From the NCBI RefSeq assembly GCF_003945595.2, contig NW_024104301.1, forward strand, positions 868,001 to 932,000: DNA of 64,000 nt, given 5' to 3'. The notes beneath the pieces are model-generated. The model was not told where the DNA came from. It did no database searches and was given only the letters and a program-made list of their open reading frames with translations. Within the stretch, counting starts at the first letter, position 1. Each line of letters starts with the position of its first letter. Below, one piece after another: positions 41,455 to 54,835 of the stretch. The position numbers and the translations under genes were made by a program. Source of the stretch: Pipra filicauda (lineage: Eukaryota; Chordata; Aves; Passeriformes; Pipridae).

Positions 41455-41645
41455 GACCTGGGAATTGACTGAGCCCTGGAACAGGCTGCCCAGAGGGGCT
41501 GTGGAGTCTCCATCCAAGGAGCTCCTGAAGAGCCAGCTGGACACAGTTCTGTGCAGCTGGCTCTGGGTGGTCCTGCTCAAGAAGGGGGCTGGACCTCCAG
41601 AGGTCCCTTCCACACCTCTGCCATTCCCTGATTCTGAAATTCAGA
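41455..41645 (+). mobile_element. CR1 LINE 3'-end fragment
   Basis: The order matches the CR1 3' end. A TGGAACAGGCTGCCCAGAGG block is followed by GCTGTGGAGTCTCCATCCAAGGAGCTCCTGAA, GGACACAGTTCTGTGCAGCTGGCTCTGGGTGGTCCTGCT, GGGGGCTGGACCTCCAGAGGTCCCTTCCACACCTC and a final ATTCCCTGATTCTGAAAT. (These four pieces are adjacent in the genome apart from short gaps.) CR1 is the main non-LTR retroposon of birds and other sauropsids, and 5'-truncated tails like this are typical. Only the 3' end is present, so it cannot move. Confidence 0.9.
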
Positions 41646-42854
41646 AAAATAACGTATCCAGAGGGTTGGGCCTGTGTTTCCAGAGGGAAAATTCTAGTGT
41701 TGATTTTTTCTCCTTCCTATTTCTCTCCTACCAACATGCCCTTAAATGAAAGCCTCAGTCCCGCCATCTGCTGTGGCTCAAGGACTTCTCAGGTAGAGCC
41801 TTGCAGGCCTTTATGGTCGAAAGATTGTTGTGGAGGGGCACTTTTGTGGCTGCTAGCTGGGGAACCCTCTAGGCTGAATGGCATTTCCCTGCTCCCTCAC
41901 TGATGTGGAAGTGAAGGAGAGCTGCCACAGCTTTAATGGAAAGTACTGCACAGTCAGGAGAAAATTGACCGCCCCCCATGTTGCTTTGCTGTCTGCTGGT
42001 TTATAAATTGTAATGCTTTTCATTAAAAAAAAAAGAAGGGGAAAAAAAAAGTGTCAGGTCTCTGTGGGTCCCAGATCATTAGCAGGATCAATTCCTTTTT
42101 CACTGCAGAGATCAGAGGCTACAGTCTTGCATAGCCAGAGCTTCAGCTCCTGACAGACCAAGCAAACAATGCAGAGGCAGAAGAGCTGGTGTGTGGCTGC
42201 CTGAATTGCTGTGCCTGGATTTTCGTTGTGATAGAAGATTCTTTGGAGCCTGTGGAATGAATTCAGTCCCTTGTGGGACTGGATCAGAACAGCCTTATCA
42301 GCTCCAGTAATAGAAATGTTAAATCCCTTTACTTGGGGCTTTCAGCCAAAAAGATTTCTCAGTTACTTCAGGAAGTTGATCAAAGGAGGTGAAACTTTCA
42401 CCTCTGAAGGAGGGCTGGCAGGTTGACATTTCAGACATCTGAAGTTGTGTGTTCTGGTGCTGGTGTGAAGGACGTTTGCTGTGCCTCAGTCCAGTCCCAC
42501 AGCCCTTGCCCCACCACTGCTGACATGGTTTGCAGCCCCGCTGGAGGTGCCAGGAGATACGTCTGAGAGCCTGAGTGTATCAAACAGACTGAATTTACTT
42601 CTTAGTCATGGATGTGGTTGAGTCACAAGCTTGAGTGTGCTCAGTAAACACTGTAACTGTTTGGTGAATAAATAGAAGAACCCGATTTACAGAGGGTGGT
42701 ACATCACAAGATGCCCTTCTGCTGTGACTGGTCCTGAAGTGGGGCTATGAGCATCCCATTTAACCTTTCACTGCTTTACCCTCTCATCTCCTGCACAGTG
42801 GGGCTCAGGGGGTTGTTAAAATTTGATGATAAATTGCTCTGTAACACTACGTAG

Positions 42855-43034
<180 letters not shown>

Positions 43035-45349
43035 TGAGCACTTCTTTGTGACTGATCTGTCATAGTCTCTCTCTCGTATTCCCTCCTGACAAACAACAAC
43101 TGACGGGATCTCTGTGTCAGAGTCGTTGAAACAAGAGGTAAACACGAAGTAATGAGACTTTCAAATGTTGGTTTATTTTTAGTGGGATGTACTCATCTGT
43201 TTTTCCCTACTTCCCACAGATGTGTCCCTTCTGTGTCTTTTGTCTGCCTGTTAAACTTTCATAAAACACCTTCCCTTTTGCATAAAAACACATTGCACTT
43301 CACAGACCTTTGTACCAGGATTTCTGGTGACCCCCTGCTTATCATCTCTGTGCACACCTGGGATACCTGAGCCTGGAGAACCAATGGCACTGGGATGGTT
43401 CTGCTGTCCACAGCTGAACTGACAAAGCTGCACAGAAGTTGTGTATGAACTGACTTCTGTAACTGGCAGGATTTTCTTCTCCAGTGACTCGATACTGTGC
43501 AAGATTTTCTTGGAGCAAAGAGTCTGGGGTGGGACAATAATCTGAACATTGTAATGTTCATGTGGCTGTAGCATCTGCCTGATGGAGAGGTTGGAGGTTA
43601 CTGTGCCTCCTCTTAGTTGGGAGTGAAAATTTTATCCTTGGTTAGTAAACAGGACGCAGAGTCATCATATCCTTTGTAGTTTCATAAAGCAGCAGAATCT
43701 GAAGGAAGTGCCACCGTTTTAGTGGACCAGAGGTATGTGCAAATCCAGATGGGGACATTTTTGGAGGCCTTGCACTGAGACAGTACTGGTGAATCACTGG
43801 CACAGATGCCAGCTGTGGTGTTAATGGAGATTTTGGCTGGCAAAATGGCAGGTAATTGCAATTATTCTTCGCGAAAAAATCTTAAACCAGTACATTGTGG
43901 ACATCAGTGCAGTTCAGTGTTGTGCACCTCTAAAGAGGGCACGGTTCTGGCTCCAAGTGGGCTTTCACCCCAGATTGCTTTCTTTGCAGTGAGAGTGCAT
44001 AGGCCTGAAGCAAATATGTTATTCTGAAGTACATCTCAGTGGGAGGAAGGGTGTCCTCCTCCCAGCCTCCCTGACTTTGCAGGGGGTAGAAGGCCTGGTA
44101 ATCTTCACATTGCAAAACAGTGGTGGGAGCAGTTGGTTTCCTGGAGTGACTTTAATGAAGAGAAGAAATATTTAGCAGAAAATGAATTCTTAGTGGAAGA
44201 GACACGAAGACAAAAGCTGAAATTTAGGGGAATTAGAAGACAGGGAGAGCAGAGAGCAGGAGTAGAGACCAGAGTGGATTCAGCCTGGCTTTGAATAGGT
44301 GTCCCAAGAAAGAGCATCAAGGTCTAAAGAAAATGTAAAGGATTTGGATAGGGAAAAGTGAAGGTGGCAGAAACAGGAAGGGGCTCACTGTAGCCTGGCA
44401 GAGGTGCTGGGCACAGGAAGGTTTTCAGAGTGACTGTAAATAAGAACCAGCAATACCTGCTGGAAGTACACACTGCAGGTGTTAAGGGGAGGGTCTGTTG
44501 GTGCTGGGAAGGATGGGCACACAGGAAACTCAAATGGAGTAGACTGGGAGGAAGGATCAGTGCCAGAAACTATTTAATTCCATTGGTGTCTGTGGGGAAG
44601 ATGGGAAGGAGATGCTCTTTTTCCTGGAGATGTATAAAAGCTGACATTTTGTTCCCACAAGACTTGAGCAACCCAAGATCACACATTTTGGGTTGTTACT
44701 GCTCAGTTGTGCTTCATGTCAGGCCCCTCTCCTTGGGAAGTTGGGTGCAGCTTTGATCTTCTAAGCTTTTTATACCAGGAGGCAAAATTCCCTGTACAGT
44801 CAAATATTTTGGTAACTTTTAGGAACTTACCAGCCAGGTCCACTGAAATGCCTTTTAAAATTTGCTGGCATCCTGATCCTGGGGGGAGGTTCTGGGAGTT
44901 GGGTATCTGCATCTCTAAAATGTCCTGTCCCAGTTTTTTTGGAAAGGGATACTGCAACATTTGGAAATCCCAAATCAGTCCTTTACTCTCATCAGTTTTG
45001 ATTTAGATTTTCTTTGAAGCCTGTGTAGTTCTTTATAATTTTCCTTGCAAAAATACTTAAGTGCTTTAAAAAAGACCAATGAGAGCCAAAAGCCCAGAGG
45101 TTCCAGGGCTTCACAGAAGCGATTTCAGCAGTTGGATGTTGACGTGTGCTGGCAACGTGTTACACACAGCCTGTACCTGTGTTTAAAAACTTGTATTCAT
45201 AGGCAGGTGTATAATAACTGAACTGTGTGAACAGCTGGAGAATAGCAAGAATTTCTGGACAGAAAGAAAATAGAAGCTGTTCATCTAAGGCATACAGAAG
45301 TTTGATAAAAGATGGGAAAATCAATACTGTTATTTAGAAATAATAACAG

Positions 45350-45362
45350 CCCCCCCCCCCCC
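45350..45362. repeat. C13 homopolymer
   Basis: Thirteen C in a row. A likely site of length variation and of sequencing error. Confidence 0.9.
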
Positions 45363-47589
45363 AACCTAAAAATGTCATGCAGGAATCTTGAGGGGGAAAT
45401 GGTTTCAAAACAGGATTCTGGTTTGTACTACATTGTTTGCTTTGCCAATCAAATTTTGTCATTTCTTTGTTGAAATAATTCCATTCAGCCACTGGCTGCT
45501 CTGGCAGACTCAGTACCACACAGTTCACACAAATTTGCCAGTGTGAACATACTGCAAATGAGTTTCTCATCAGTATTGATCTTTCCATTGTGTATAGCAC
45601 AGAAGTAAATTACATGATGTGATTGACAAAGTAATTTGCCACACTCAAAGTGTAATACAGGTGTGCTTCCCCTCTTCATTTTGCACAGAGCAATTTTATG
45701 GAGGTTTCACTGTGTTTAAACCTGCTCTGTAATGCTTAATCATCTTTGATTGCTGATATTCAAAGTAATTTTTATGCTAGGTGTAGTTATTGTCTTAGCA
45801 GCTCAGACAAGAATAAATACATGGTTGAAATGGTAATGCTGATTTACAGCCTGATAAAATTGCTTAGTTTATATACTTGTCATGCTTATTCTAGCTTAAT
45901 TCCTCATACCCCTGGGAGACTTCTTAAGAGGCTTGTAGCCATTTAAAAATAGTTTTAAGGAGTAATAAAAAACATGTCTATTGTCGGAAACAGCTCCTAA
46001 TGTGCAATTGAGGTAAACAAATATTCTCCAGCCTTACAGTTCGTAGAGACTCTCATTTTGCAGCCTGGCTTTCCTGGAGGCCAATTAACAGGCAGTCAAA
46101 CAGGCCAAGCTGTTTAGCTCTGCAAGCCCAGCTTGAGGAACTGCAGAGCAGGGATTCATCATTCAGCATAGGGGGGATACAGCTCTGTGGTACTGAAGAG
46201 GAGGAATGTGTCAAACTTACTCCCAACTCATCTAAATTTAACTGCCTTAAAATATTTGAACATGAGTAGGGACAAGGGCACTCCAAATATATACGTAAGG
46301 TGGTCACTCACAGATGATGGTGTTTGCTATTCATCATGTTTTCTGGAATGTAAGATAACATTTCAAGTGGAGAGATTAATAATTTTGTAAATAATCAGAA
46401 ATTCTGCTTCAATATTGTGATTAGATTGATTAAACACAAGTGGAGTTTGTAATGATTTTAATGGGCATTGTGGAAAAGACTAATACTTTCTTCAGGAAAG
46501 CCTGTGTCTTACTTGCTGAGGATTTTTGTTTTGGTTTTGGAGGAGGATATAAGTCTGTAAAATAATTTCACTTTGAACTGAAGAAATGGATCATATTCCA
46601 GAGAGGATTTTTTCTTGCTGTACAGGAATAATTAAATTTTTTTTTCAGTGGATTGTAAATTATTAATCACAGAAGTTAGAGCTGGAAATGCCTATTAGAT
46701 GATCCAGTGTATTTCCCTGCTGGTGGGGAATTTAGTCCTCTGGCAGTGTCTGTATCAGATATTACACTTCAAACTCATCACAGAACATTTTTAATTTCTT
46801 TCCTTCTTTCTTTTATTCCTCCCCCCTCCCCATAAGGGTTCATTTGACATTGTAAGTGTACAATGGAAAGAGTATGGACATGCACATAATGCAGTTCCCA
46901 TCCATTATAATTAATAAATGTCCAAGGATATCATAGAGAGCACACTCCTCTGTACTTTTCCATAAGGCAAACCTTAAAAGTTTTTAAAGCACTGTAAGAG
47001 TTGCTTTACTGGCAGGAGGCTCTGTAGATCTTTGCACCAGCATCTCTCTCTACAGAAGCTCTTCCTTCTGAAGGTTTGTAAAAGCAGAGCCTTCTCGGGC
47101 AAGCCGTGGATTCCAGAGGCATGGAGGGATTTGCTGTGGGTTGGAACATTGATAGCGAGGCAATTAGGAACTCAAATTGAATATTAAAGATTGATATACA
47201 TAATGGGAGCACTGCATGCATTACTGCCTTGTCTTTCACATTGAATTAACATTGGTAACAACTAAATTTGGTGAAGCTCAGAATCTGTCAACAAATGTTG
47301 AGCAATGATGTCTTTAATATTCCCAGGCATGTGGCTGAAAACCTTTTGAAGGCTGAGGGGTGGAAGGCGGCTTCCTGTTTGTAAGTCAATTCTTTGCAAA
47401 TTTTGTTTCCTGCAGTGCTCTCTTGGAAAAATTTGAGTTCCTTTATTAGCATATATTTTAGCATGGCTAATTTCCCCTGTGTTCCCTAATAGTGATAAGT
47501 GACTTGATCTCTTCTTTATGACAAATAACTAAACCAAAGGAAGAATTTTCTCCGATGCAAAAAGGCCCTGGGGTTAAATGTTCTCACAT

Positions 47590-47665
47590 TTAGGGGGTTG
47601 TTGTTTGGTTGGTTGGGTTTTTTTTTTCCTTTTCTTTTTTTTCCCTTCTTTTTTTGGTTTGTGTG
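47590..47665 (+). repeat. G/T- and T-rich simple sequence
   Basis: GTTTGGTTGGTTGGG followed by several T runs broken by CC or CCC. Simple sequence within an intron. Confidence 0.7.
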
Positions 47666-49054
47666 CTTTGTAACAAACAGCACAGGGAAACATTTGGAAA
47701 GGTGCAGCATTGCTGGATGCATGATCCATAGCAACACGCAGTTCAGATTTGCCAGCTGTGTTTGTGTTGAATTTAAGAGATCTTAACTTTTGGGAATTGC
47801 CATAGAGTATTTAAATCCTACACTGCAGTATATTTAGTGGGACAATACAGTATATTTTCCCTCTATTACATTTTGTTTTACTGCTAAAAGTGTTTGTATT
47901 TCCTGTGCCTGGTGAACAGAGGCAAGTTCTTTGGCTGTCCACCTTGGGGACAGCTTTCAAATATGGGCATTCCAGTAAGTCACTGATCTGCTCAAGTGGA
48001 TGCTTTGATCACCACACAGATGTTTGGACAGGGCTGAATCTGAACTTCTGTGGTTCTGTTTAGACTTCAGGCTTTCAGGTATTCTGGGGTGGGGTGGTGT
48101 TTTGGTTTTATTTTGTTTCTTCTAAGGTAATGCTCCTTTCTGGTGCAGTCCAGGTTTTCACTAAAGGTGGGTGCACACCTCTGGGCTAGGGCAGAGTTAA
48201 TATGCAGAGAATGTTTTAAAGCAGCTCCTACAATCCCAGTGCAGTGCATGCATGTGAGCCTGCAAAATGCAGATTTCTGTGCCACCAGGAGAAAGTACAA
48301 GTGCATGCAGGATACATGGCATCCATTTTTAACAAATCACAAGAAAAACACACATCTTCCTGCATTTTAGGAGCTTCCCAGATTCTTCTTTGCTACAGTG
48401 ACCTCCCACAGATAGAAAACTATATTGGAAGGGAAGGAAACCCACTTTGTTTTCTTTTGAATCTGAAATGCTCTCACAAATGCCTAATGTTGGAGAATTA
48501 AGCTTTTAGCGTGAGTACAACAGGTCTAAGAAACAGTGCACAGCTTGACAGGATCTTTTGTCAAAATCCTGCTTTTCTGTCCTTATTCTGTTTGTGGCAA
48601 AACCTAACTTGTTATCAAAATACTCAGTGTAAACCACATAAGGGATTTTTACTTCAGTGTGCAGTTATCAATAATTAAGAATTTATGTATTCATTTATAT
48701 AATTAAATTGTTGTGATGACCACAATTGCAAAAGAGGTGTTTCCTGCTTGACTCATTTAGGTAATGTTGCCATTTTGATAAGAATCCTGTGCTAGTGTTT
48801 AGGGGATGGAAACCCACGCCTGTACTTTGAGCTTTAGTGACTAACATCTGTATGTGACCACCCTATGTTTATACAGCAGGTAAATAATTCCGTAGGGGCC
48901 ATCCATCAGCTTCCTGATTTCACAAGAACACAAACCCTCTCCTCTCCCACCACCCCAAGAGGATACAAATTAGTGAACCAAGAAATGCTGCTGTCATGGC
49001 AGGCAGGCAGGCTCGCTCCTCATTCCGTATGCTGGAGGCATTCAGCTCCCTGCT

Positions 49055-49074
49055 CCCACCCTCTCCCCTCCCCC
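49055..49074 (-). other. C-run cluster (G-quadruplex motif on minus strand)
   Basis: CCCACCCTCTCCCCTCCCCC on the plus strand. The complement reads GGGGG-A-GGGG-AGA-GGG-T-GGG, which meets the usual four-run pattern with one- to three-base loops. In the pre-mRNA the tract is C-rich and lies 110-130 bases before exon 49185. Confidence 0.75.
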
Positions 49075-49184
49075 TCCTGCACACTGTTTGTGCTCTTGAT
49101 AACACGATGGCAATGATGACTGGCCCTTGTGCTGCAAACTTCTCTCCCTTCCCCATGGACTGACAGTGTTGCTCTTGCTTCCAG

Positions 49185-49311
49185 GTGCACGCCAAATTCC
49201 GGTATCCTTTCTACTATGAAATGTGCTGGTATGTTCTGGAGAGATACGTGTCCTGTGTGACCCAGCGCTGCCACCTCAGCAAAGAGTACCAGAAAGAATC
49301 AATGTTAATTG
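49185..49311 (+). CDS. KDM2B: KDM2B coding exon 7 of window (end of JmjC)
   Basis: This 127-bp exon runs from TTCCAG (AG 49183-49184) to a GTGAGT donor at 49312. It encodes [20 protein letters not shown], then [20 protein letters not shown] and LI, with one base left over for the Asp codon finished in the next exon. It is almost identical to human KDM2B. The paralog KDM2A has VPNKFRYPF and ERYVYCITNRSHLTKEF. The segment is the C-terminal helical part of the JmjC catalytic unit. Confidence 0.98.
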
Positions 49312-52300
49312 GTGAGTGAATCCTTTGAGTGCACATTCACCACTGGTGCTGGCACCTCGGGCTACTTGCTGCTTTGGTTTCTGCAAAGCAGATTATAAAT
49401 TGAACTGGAGAACTGTAGTATTTCTAATGAACTGTTTCTTTTATTTTGGGGTGAGGAAGATTTTTGACTCTTTAAGCATTTCCAGGAAGTACCAACTTAC
49501 TTTGAATTAGATTTATTGAGCCCTCCCTTAGCAAGTGGATCCTAGAAAAATATTTTTTGGATGCGTTTGTTCCTTGGTTTCAGTAATGTTTGTGTTGAGA
49601 TGATCTGCCAAACAGTTGAGGATTTACTGCCATGTTTGGCACAGTACCTCAGTAGCCAGAAATGTGTGTATTGCAAATGTGCTCTGGTGGGGTGGATATT
49701 TAGTCCTTTTATAGAGTGTCTCCTCTACAGAATGTTTTGTGGTCACTAAACCTGCCTTCTTTCTCTTTTCCTTGAACTCTACTTTAATTCTCTCTGGTGA
49801 CTGACTTCTAGTTCTGCAGAATAACAAACCCTAGAAAATACCTACACAAATCTCCATGATCTATAACCCCAGTGCAGGGAGGTTGAAGAAACCTTTACAA
49901 CAAGAGCTGAAAATGGACCAGAGCAGAGACAGATAGATGTGCCTGAAGCAGGAGGGCATTACCTTGGCACTGATGTGAGCTTTGCATCAATGTGTGACAA
50001 TTCCAATTGTTGCCTTGCTGAACTGCCCTCTTTTTCCTCCCTTTGATGGAACAAGGCCGTGGGCCATGTTGCCTCCCCGCTTTTAAGCACAGAATAGCTG
50101 AAAATAGCACAAGCACCAGCTAAATCTTAACTGATATGTGTTAAATGTGGAGGAGGACTGAAGTATTTCTGTGCCTCCTGCTCCCTGAGGTGCCACTTGG
50201 AGTGAACCTGGCATGGCTGGCACTGCCCCGGGCACTGGGCAGAGGAGGGAAATGTTTACCTACGAGCACAATTCTTAGTAGAATGGACTGATGAAGTTAC
50301 GGGCAGATGTCATCCTCCAGTGAGTTTTACTGACCAAGAATAACTCGAGGAAGCTTAATAGTCTGTGCAGATAGGCCAGGGAAATTTCTTGGGGTCACTG
50401 GGAAGTTGGGTGCTTCACATTTAACTCTGTGAGACCTTGCTCAAGAAGGGTTAGTTAAGCAGGAACTCTGTGTGGAGAAATTTTTCTCAAAAGATCATCT
50501 TAGAGGAGAGGAGGGAATTAGTCCTATGGATCAGCTAAAGCAGTGAAAAAACTCTGATAACTACATTCATTGGAAAATAAGGAACAATCTCCTGTTGTCT
50601 AAAGCATTGGCATGAAAAGAGGCTGGTCCTACAGGCAGGGCGGAGGTGCCAGATGAACGAGGTGTAATTTCAGAACAAACTGGATGTGGAGATTGGATGG
50701 TTCAGGATATTGAGATGGGACCTTTTCCAGCTGAATCACCAGTGTGAGTTCAGCCCAGCTCTGTAATTACTGATGATGGTTTGGTGATCCCCACGAAACG
50801 TGCCTCAGTCCAGTCAGTAGCTGAGAGATATTCCAATCCTATAAAAGCTCACCTGGAACTATAGATATCCAGTGTCTAGAGGGAACAGGATTGTTTTGCA
50901 TGACCAAAGAGTCCTGGTAAATCTCTGACACTGACATCCAGGGCCTTTCTCTCCAGGACAGACAGATGTATACTTTTGTTTTGTCAGAAACTTGGGTTTT
51001 TTTTATTTCTTGGCAGAATCTTAACCTTAAAATAATTACTTAACTGAGGGTTGTGACCAGATCTAATATATCTACTGGATCTTTCACTTTGGCATTTGTC
51101 ATATTCAAAGGAGTAAAGGTACATTATTTACCTTCACAAAGCTGCACTGCTTTGTTCTGCATGAGTAATACTGTTTCCAATACCTTTTCTTTTAACTGGT
51201 CTGTGTCCAGGCTCTTGACTCAAATAAATCTCTATGAACTGTAATTCTTGAGTTAAACTGGTTTGTTCTGTGGTGTCTGTATCTTAATATTCACCTGCTG
51301 AGGGATAGGATATCCAAATGAGGTCAGTGTTCCAAACCCTGCCTCTTTGTTTTTAAACTTTTCTTCAGAGCTGTTAAGGTCCTTAAATTGTCTCTTCCTT
51401 AGGGACTTCTCTATCTGCAAGCAATTTCTTGATTTCCCCTGAGGAAGTATCCCTTGACGAAGAATTTCCCATTATTCTCCTTAAAGAGTAATGAAGCAAA
51501 GTACTTAACTTCCCTCAAACCCCTCTGTAGATTTAATTGTCTTCTGTCCCTCTTGCTTTAAGAAAAAAATTCTTCACAGCCTTGTATTCATTTTCATAAA
51601 TTTCTCTTGATGATCCTCATGTTTCTCCTACTTCGTAAATATAATTTCCTTGACATAATTTGTTCTAAATGTCCACTTTCTACCCTTCCTTTTGGGTGCT
51701 AGAACTGGCTATTTTTCGCCCCTGAGTTGTGCTGCTTTCTTTTCTCATGTAGCTTCTGGGGCCGTGGTTGTGGTGGATCTCAGAAGCTGAGCAGCTGATT
51801 GTGAGTTGAGGAGGGCATCGACCAGACAGACTGCAGGGTGCTGCCCGTGGTCTCTGGGATTCACTGGGGACCAGTTTGCATAGAATTGGTAGAGATTCTG
51901 TTCTCCTGCTTAAAAAAAAAAATCACTATGTTGATAAAGAACATCTTTGGAGAACACAGAAAACTGAGTTCATCAGCAGCTGTGTTGTAAGGATATCTTT
52001 AGACCTTTCCTACTGTGTTTTTATTACAGACTATTTATTTGCTTTGACGTGAAGGTTGGTGGATTCAGAGTGACTCTTTCAATTCGTTGCCTACTCATGA
52101 AAATGTGTTGCTGTGACTGTGCTCTGATACCTCTGTCCCGATATTTGTATGCTACTGTAGCAATTTATATTGCTCTCTGTATTTCTGTTTTCTAAATGTC
52201 TCCACTCACAAAACTTCAGACAGGAAAAAAACCCACCTCTGTGGAGGCAGGGCTGAAACCCTGAGTCTTCCCACTCCCTAAATAGAAATGTAAGTCCAAC

Positions 52301-53224
52301 TCTAAATGAGCTGGAGGACAATGGCTGTGGCTTCCTTCCCCATTCTCCAGGCCCAGGATGGATTTTCAGGCCGTGTCCTCCTAGTTAGTGTGTGAGGCTG
52401 TTCTTTTTCAGATCTCTCCCAGAAGGGCAAACACTCAGGGGAATGACGACATGACAGCAATCACAGGCTGCTGCAAAAGCACACCATCTCCTTCTCTTTT
52501 TTCTTTTCCTTGTCCCTCTCCACGGTGACATTTGTCCTGCCAGCTGAAATCAGAAGGGACCCTATTTGGGTTTTGAACATGCGCTGTTTCAGGGTGGATA
52601 TGTCTTCATTATTTTTACTCTTATCATGAATGAGTCTGTGCTGGATGTTTTCAACCACAATTGACCTTCAGTGAGATACAGATCTTGAGAGTGAGCTGAC
52701 AAAGAGTAATTGGGAGAAGATCCTGGGCTATCAGAGACATGATTTCTCTGTAGCCTGCAGCTTTTAAGATTCCCATTGCTAAAATTTTAACAGGGTGCCT
52801 CTAACTGTATATTAAGCCTGATGGATATAGAAAATATGCCCTCTGGCACAGTGAAGGAGCCATGTCTTTTTTTTTTCCCCCTTCCTCTTCTCAGGGGATA
52901 GAATAGATTTGCTTATGATAGACAGGTACTAGAGTACATTGAGTGATTCCTGTGTGGGGTGCTCCATGCAGTGATACATTTCCAGCATGCTCAGGGATTT
53001 TTCTGCTAATGAAAATGTCATTGCTGTCTTTAGTGGACTGATAGCAACTGCTGCTCCCAAGTCACAGTGTCAGGGATTGGAGCTGGGAATGGCAGGGTAG
53101 ATATTACACACTGGACTGTTCTAAAGAGTTTAGAAAGATTTCATAATTATACCTCACCCCCATCCCTTTCTTTTAAGTTCTGTAATACAGCAAGTTATTG
53201 TCCAGCAAGGAAAGGAACTGTGTA

Positions 53225-53305
53225 TAATTATTCTTCTTGTACAAGTGGATAACTGTGGGGAAAGTTAAGTGATTTGCCCAGAACCACAGGGAAGTGAACT
53301 GCTAT
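53225..53305 (+). repeat. MIR-like ancient SINE fragment
   Basis: TAATTATTCTTCTTGTACAA, then GTGGATAACTGTGGGGAAAG and TTAAGTGATTTGCCCAGAAC, then CACAGGGAAGTG follow the MIR order (ttattattcccattttacag, atgaggaaactgaggc, ttaagtgacttgcccaaggtcacacag). Confidence 0.65.
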
Positions 53306-53835
53306 AGAAAAAAAAAAAAGGTATTTCTAACTCTCTGTCCTGTGGTCAAGCCTGTGCTGCTCCTCCTATTCACTGAGCCAGATCACTGACTGGTTTGTAT
53401 GAGCAGGTTTTATTTGCTTTGAGATGAAGGAGGTGAAGGTCTTTTTGCACTAAGTTATGTGGGAGCCCAGGCTGGATAACCCCTTGGAAAGTGGGTTTCT
53501 GAACTGGCACTGGCTGGTGCATTTACTCAGAAGAAGAAACCACAGCTGAGCTTCACAGGAGCTGTTTTCCACAGAGAGACTTTATAAACCAAAAACCTCC
53601 AAGTCAGTGGAACCCTGGTAATACAGTGCTTAAAATACACTTCTCAACTAAGTAAATGCAGATTATGCTTATGCAGGGCCCCAGCTGACAGCACAGTAAC
53701 TCTGTCAGACAGTATTTTCATTGAAATGAATAAATAAAAATCGTGGCATGTTACATTACAACAAAACACTTGAAAACACAAAATTGAATCTCCCTCACCT
53801 TGAAGTTCTCCTTCCATTATTGATTCCCTTGGTGC

Positions 53836-53858
53836 TTTTTTTTTTTTTTTTTTTTTTT
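53836..53858. repeat. T23 homopolymer
   Basis: Twenty-three T in a row followed directly by AG. It resembles an extended polypyrimidine tract plus acceptor, but no coding exon follows. It may be a reverse-oriented retroposon tail. Confidence 0.85.
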
Positions 53859-54624
53859 AGATTAGCAGCAGTAGCAGACAGTTGTGCTTTGAAAGCAGCC
53901 TGCTCTTAATCTGCTGGTGCACCAGCACTGTAATCCCCTGGTGCTCCAGAATAGCCTGGTACACTCCAGGTTAACAGCCAACCTTGTCCCCAGAGGTGAA
54001 ATCAGCCAAGGCATCAGGTAGGTGCCAGGCTTGCAGAGAGCAGGGCCCTGGTTCGTTCAGAGGATGGACTGGAGTGGTTTGTGTGTCCATCCCCAGGTGT
54101 AGCCGGCGCTGCCTCGCGCAGACAGCCGGTGGCAGGGAAGCGGTGGCAGCTGGCAGAACGGAATTGCAGGCCCCCCAGGCCCCCCTCCGTGGGCTTCTTT
54201 CTCATGGGAATAGGCCCCCAGTACGCCGTGGTGTTCCCTCCTCTCCTGCCTTTTGTTTCCACAGATTAGAGCAAGAGACAAAAAGTGGAGATCGCTCTTG
54301 AAAGCTGTTTTCTGGTAGCACCAGAGCATTGCTTGGAGTAAATTATTCACACCTCCACAACGTGATCTCCCTCGCTTTCTTTAGGCCTTATTTATGCTTG
54401 TGATTTGCCCCAGTTACAGCTATTAGTTCCTGTTCAGCAGAACCACAGCACAGGAGGACAGAAACATGATTTTCTTTGTGCAGATTTATACCAATTTCTG
54501 TTAATGACACTGTCCTGGTAGCAGAGGGATGTGTTATCTGCTTTCACCCTCTCCTGTTTGATGCCCGATCATGGCATTTTCTCCCATCTAGGCTGGGCTT
54601 TGTGCTTCACTCAGTTGTAAAACA

Positions 54625-54835
54625 GCTCACCAAGGCTGTGTGGCTTAGAGAAGGGGCTCCAGCCCTGGATCCGAGAGCCTGGATTCTGATTCCTGGTTTT
54701 TCCCTAGATTTGATGTGTGACAATGAACAAATCCTGCTTTCTCCCAAGCATCTGTTTCCTCAGTTGTAAAATGGGAGAATGACATAAGCTGATTATGTAG
54801 CCTTTGAGGTGGGTCTGTGTGCTTGCTACTGTGGA
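54625..54835 (-). repeat. MIR-like ancient SINE fragment
   Basis: Read on the plus strand: GAGCCTGGATTCTGATTCCT, then a GTGTGACAATGAACAAATCC stretch. CTGTTTCCTCAGTTGTAAAA and TGGGAGAATGACATAAGC follow. This is the reverse complement order of MIR (gagcctgggttcaaatcctg, gtgtgaccttgggcaagt, cagtttcctcatctgtaaaatggggataat). It is a fairly long copy. Confidence 0.75.

Noticed and set aside
53836..53870. T23 followed by AG as a cryptic 3' splice site
   Set aside because: No downstream donor in a coding frame related to KDM2B was found.
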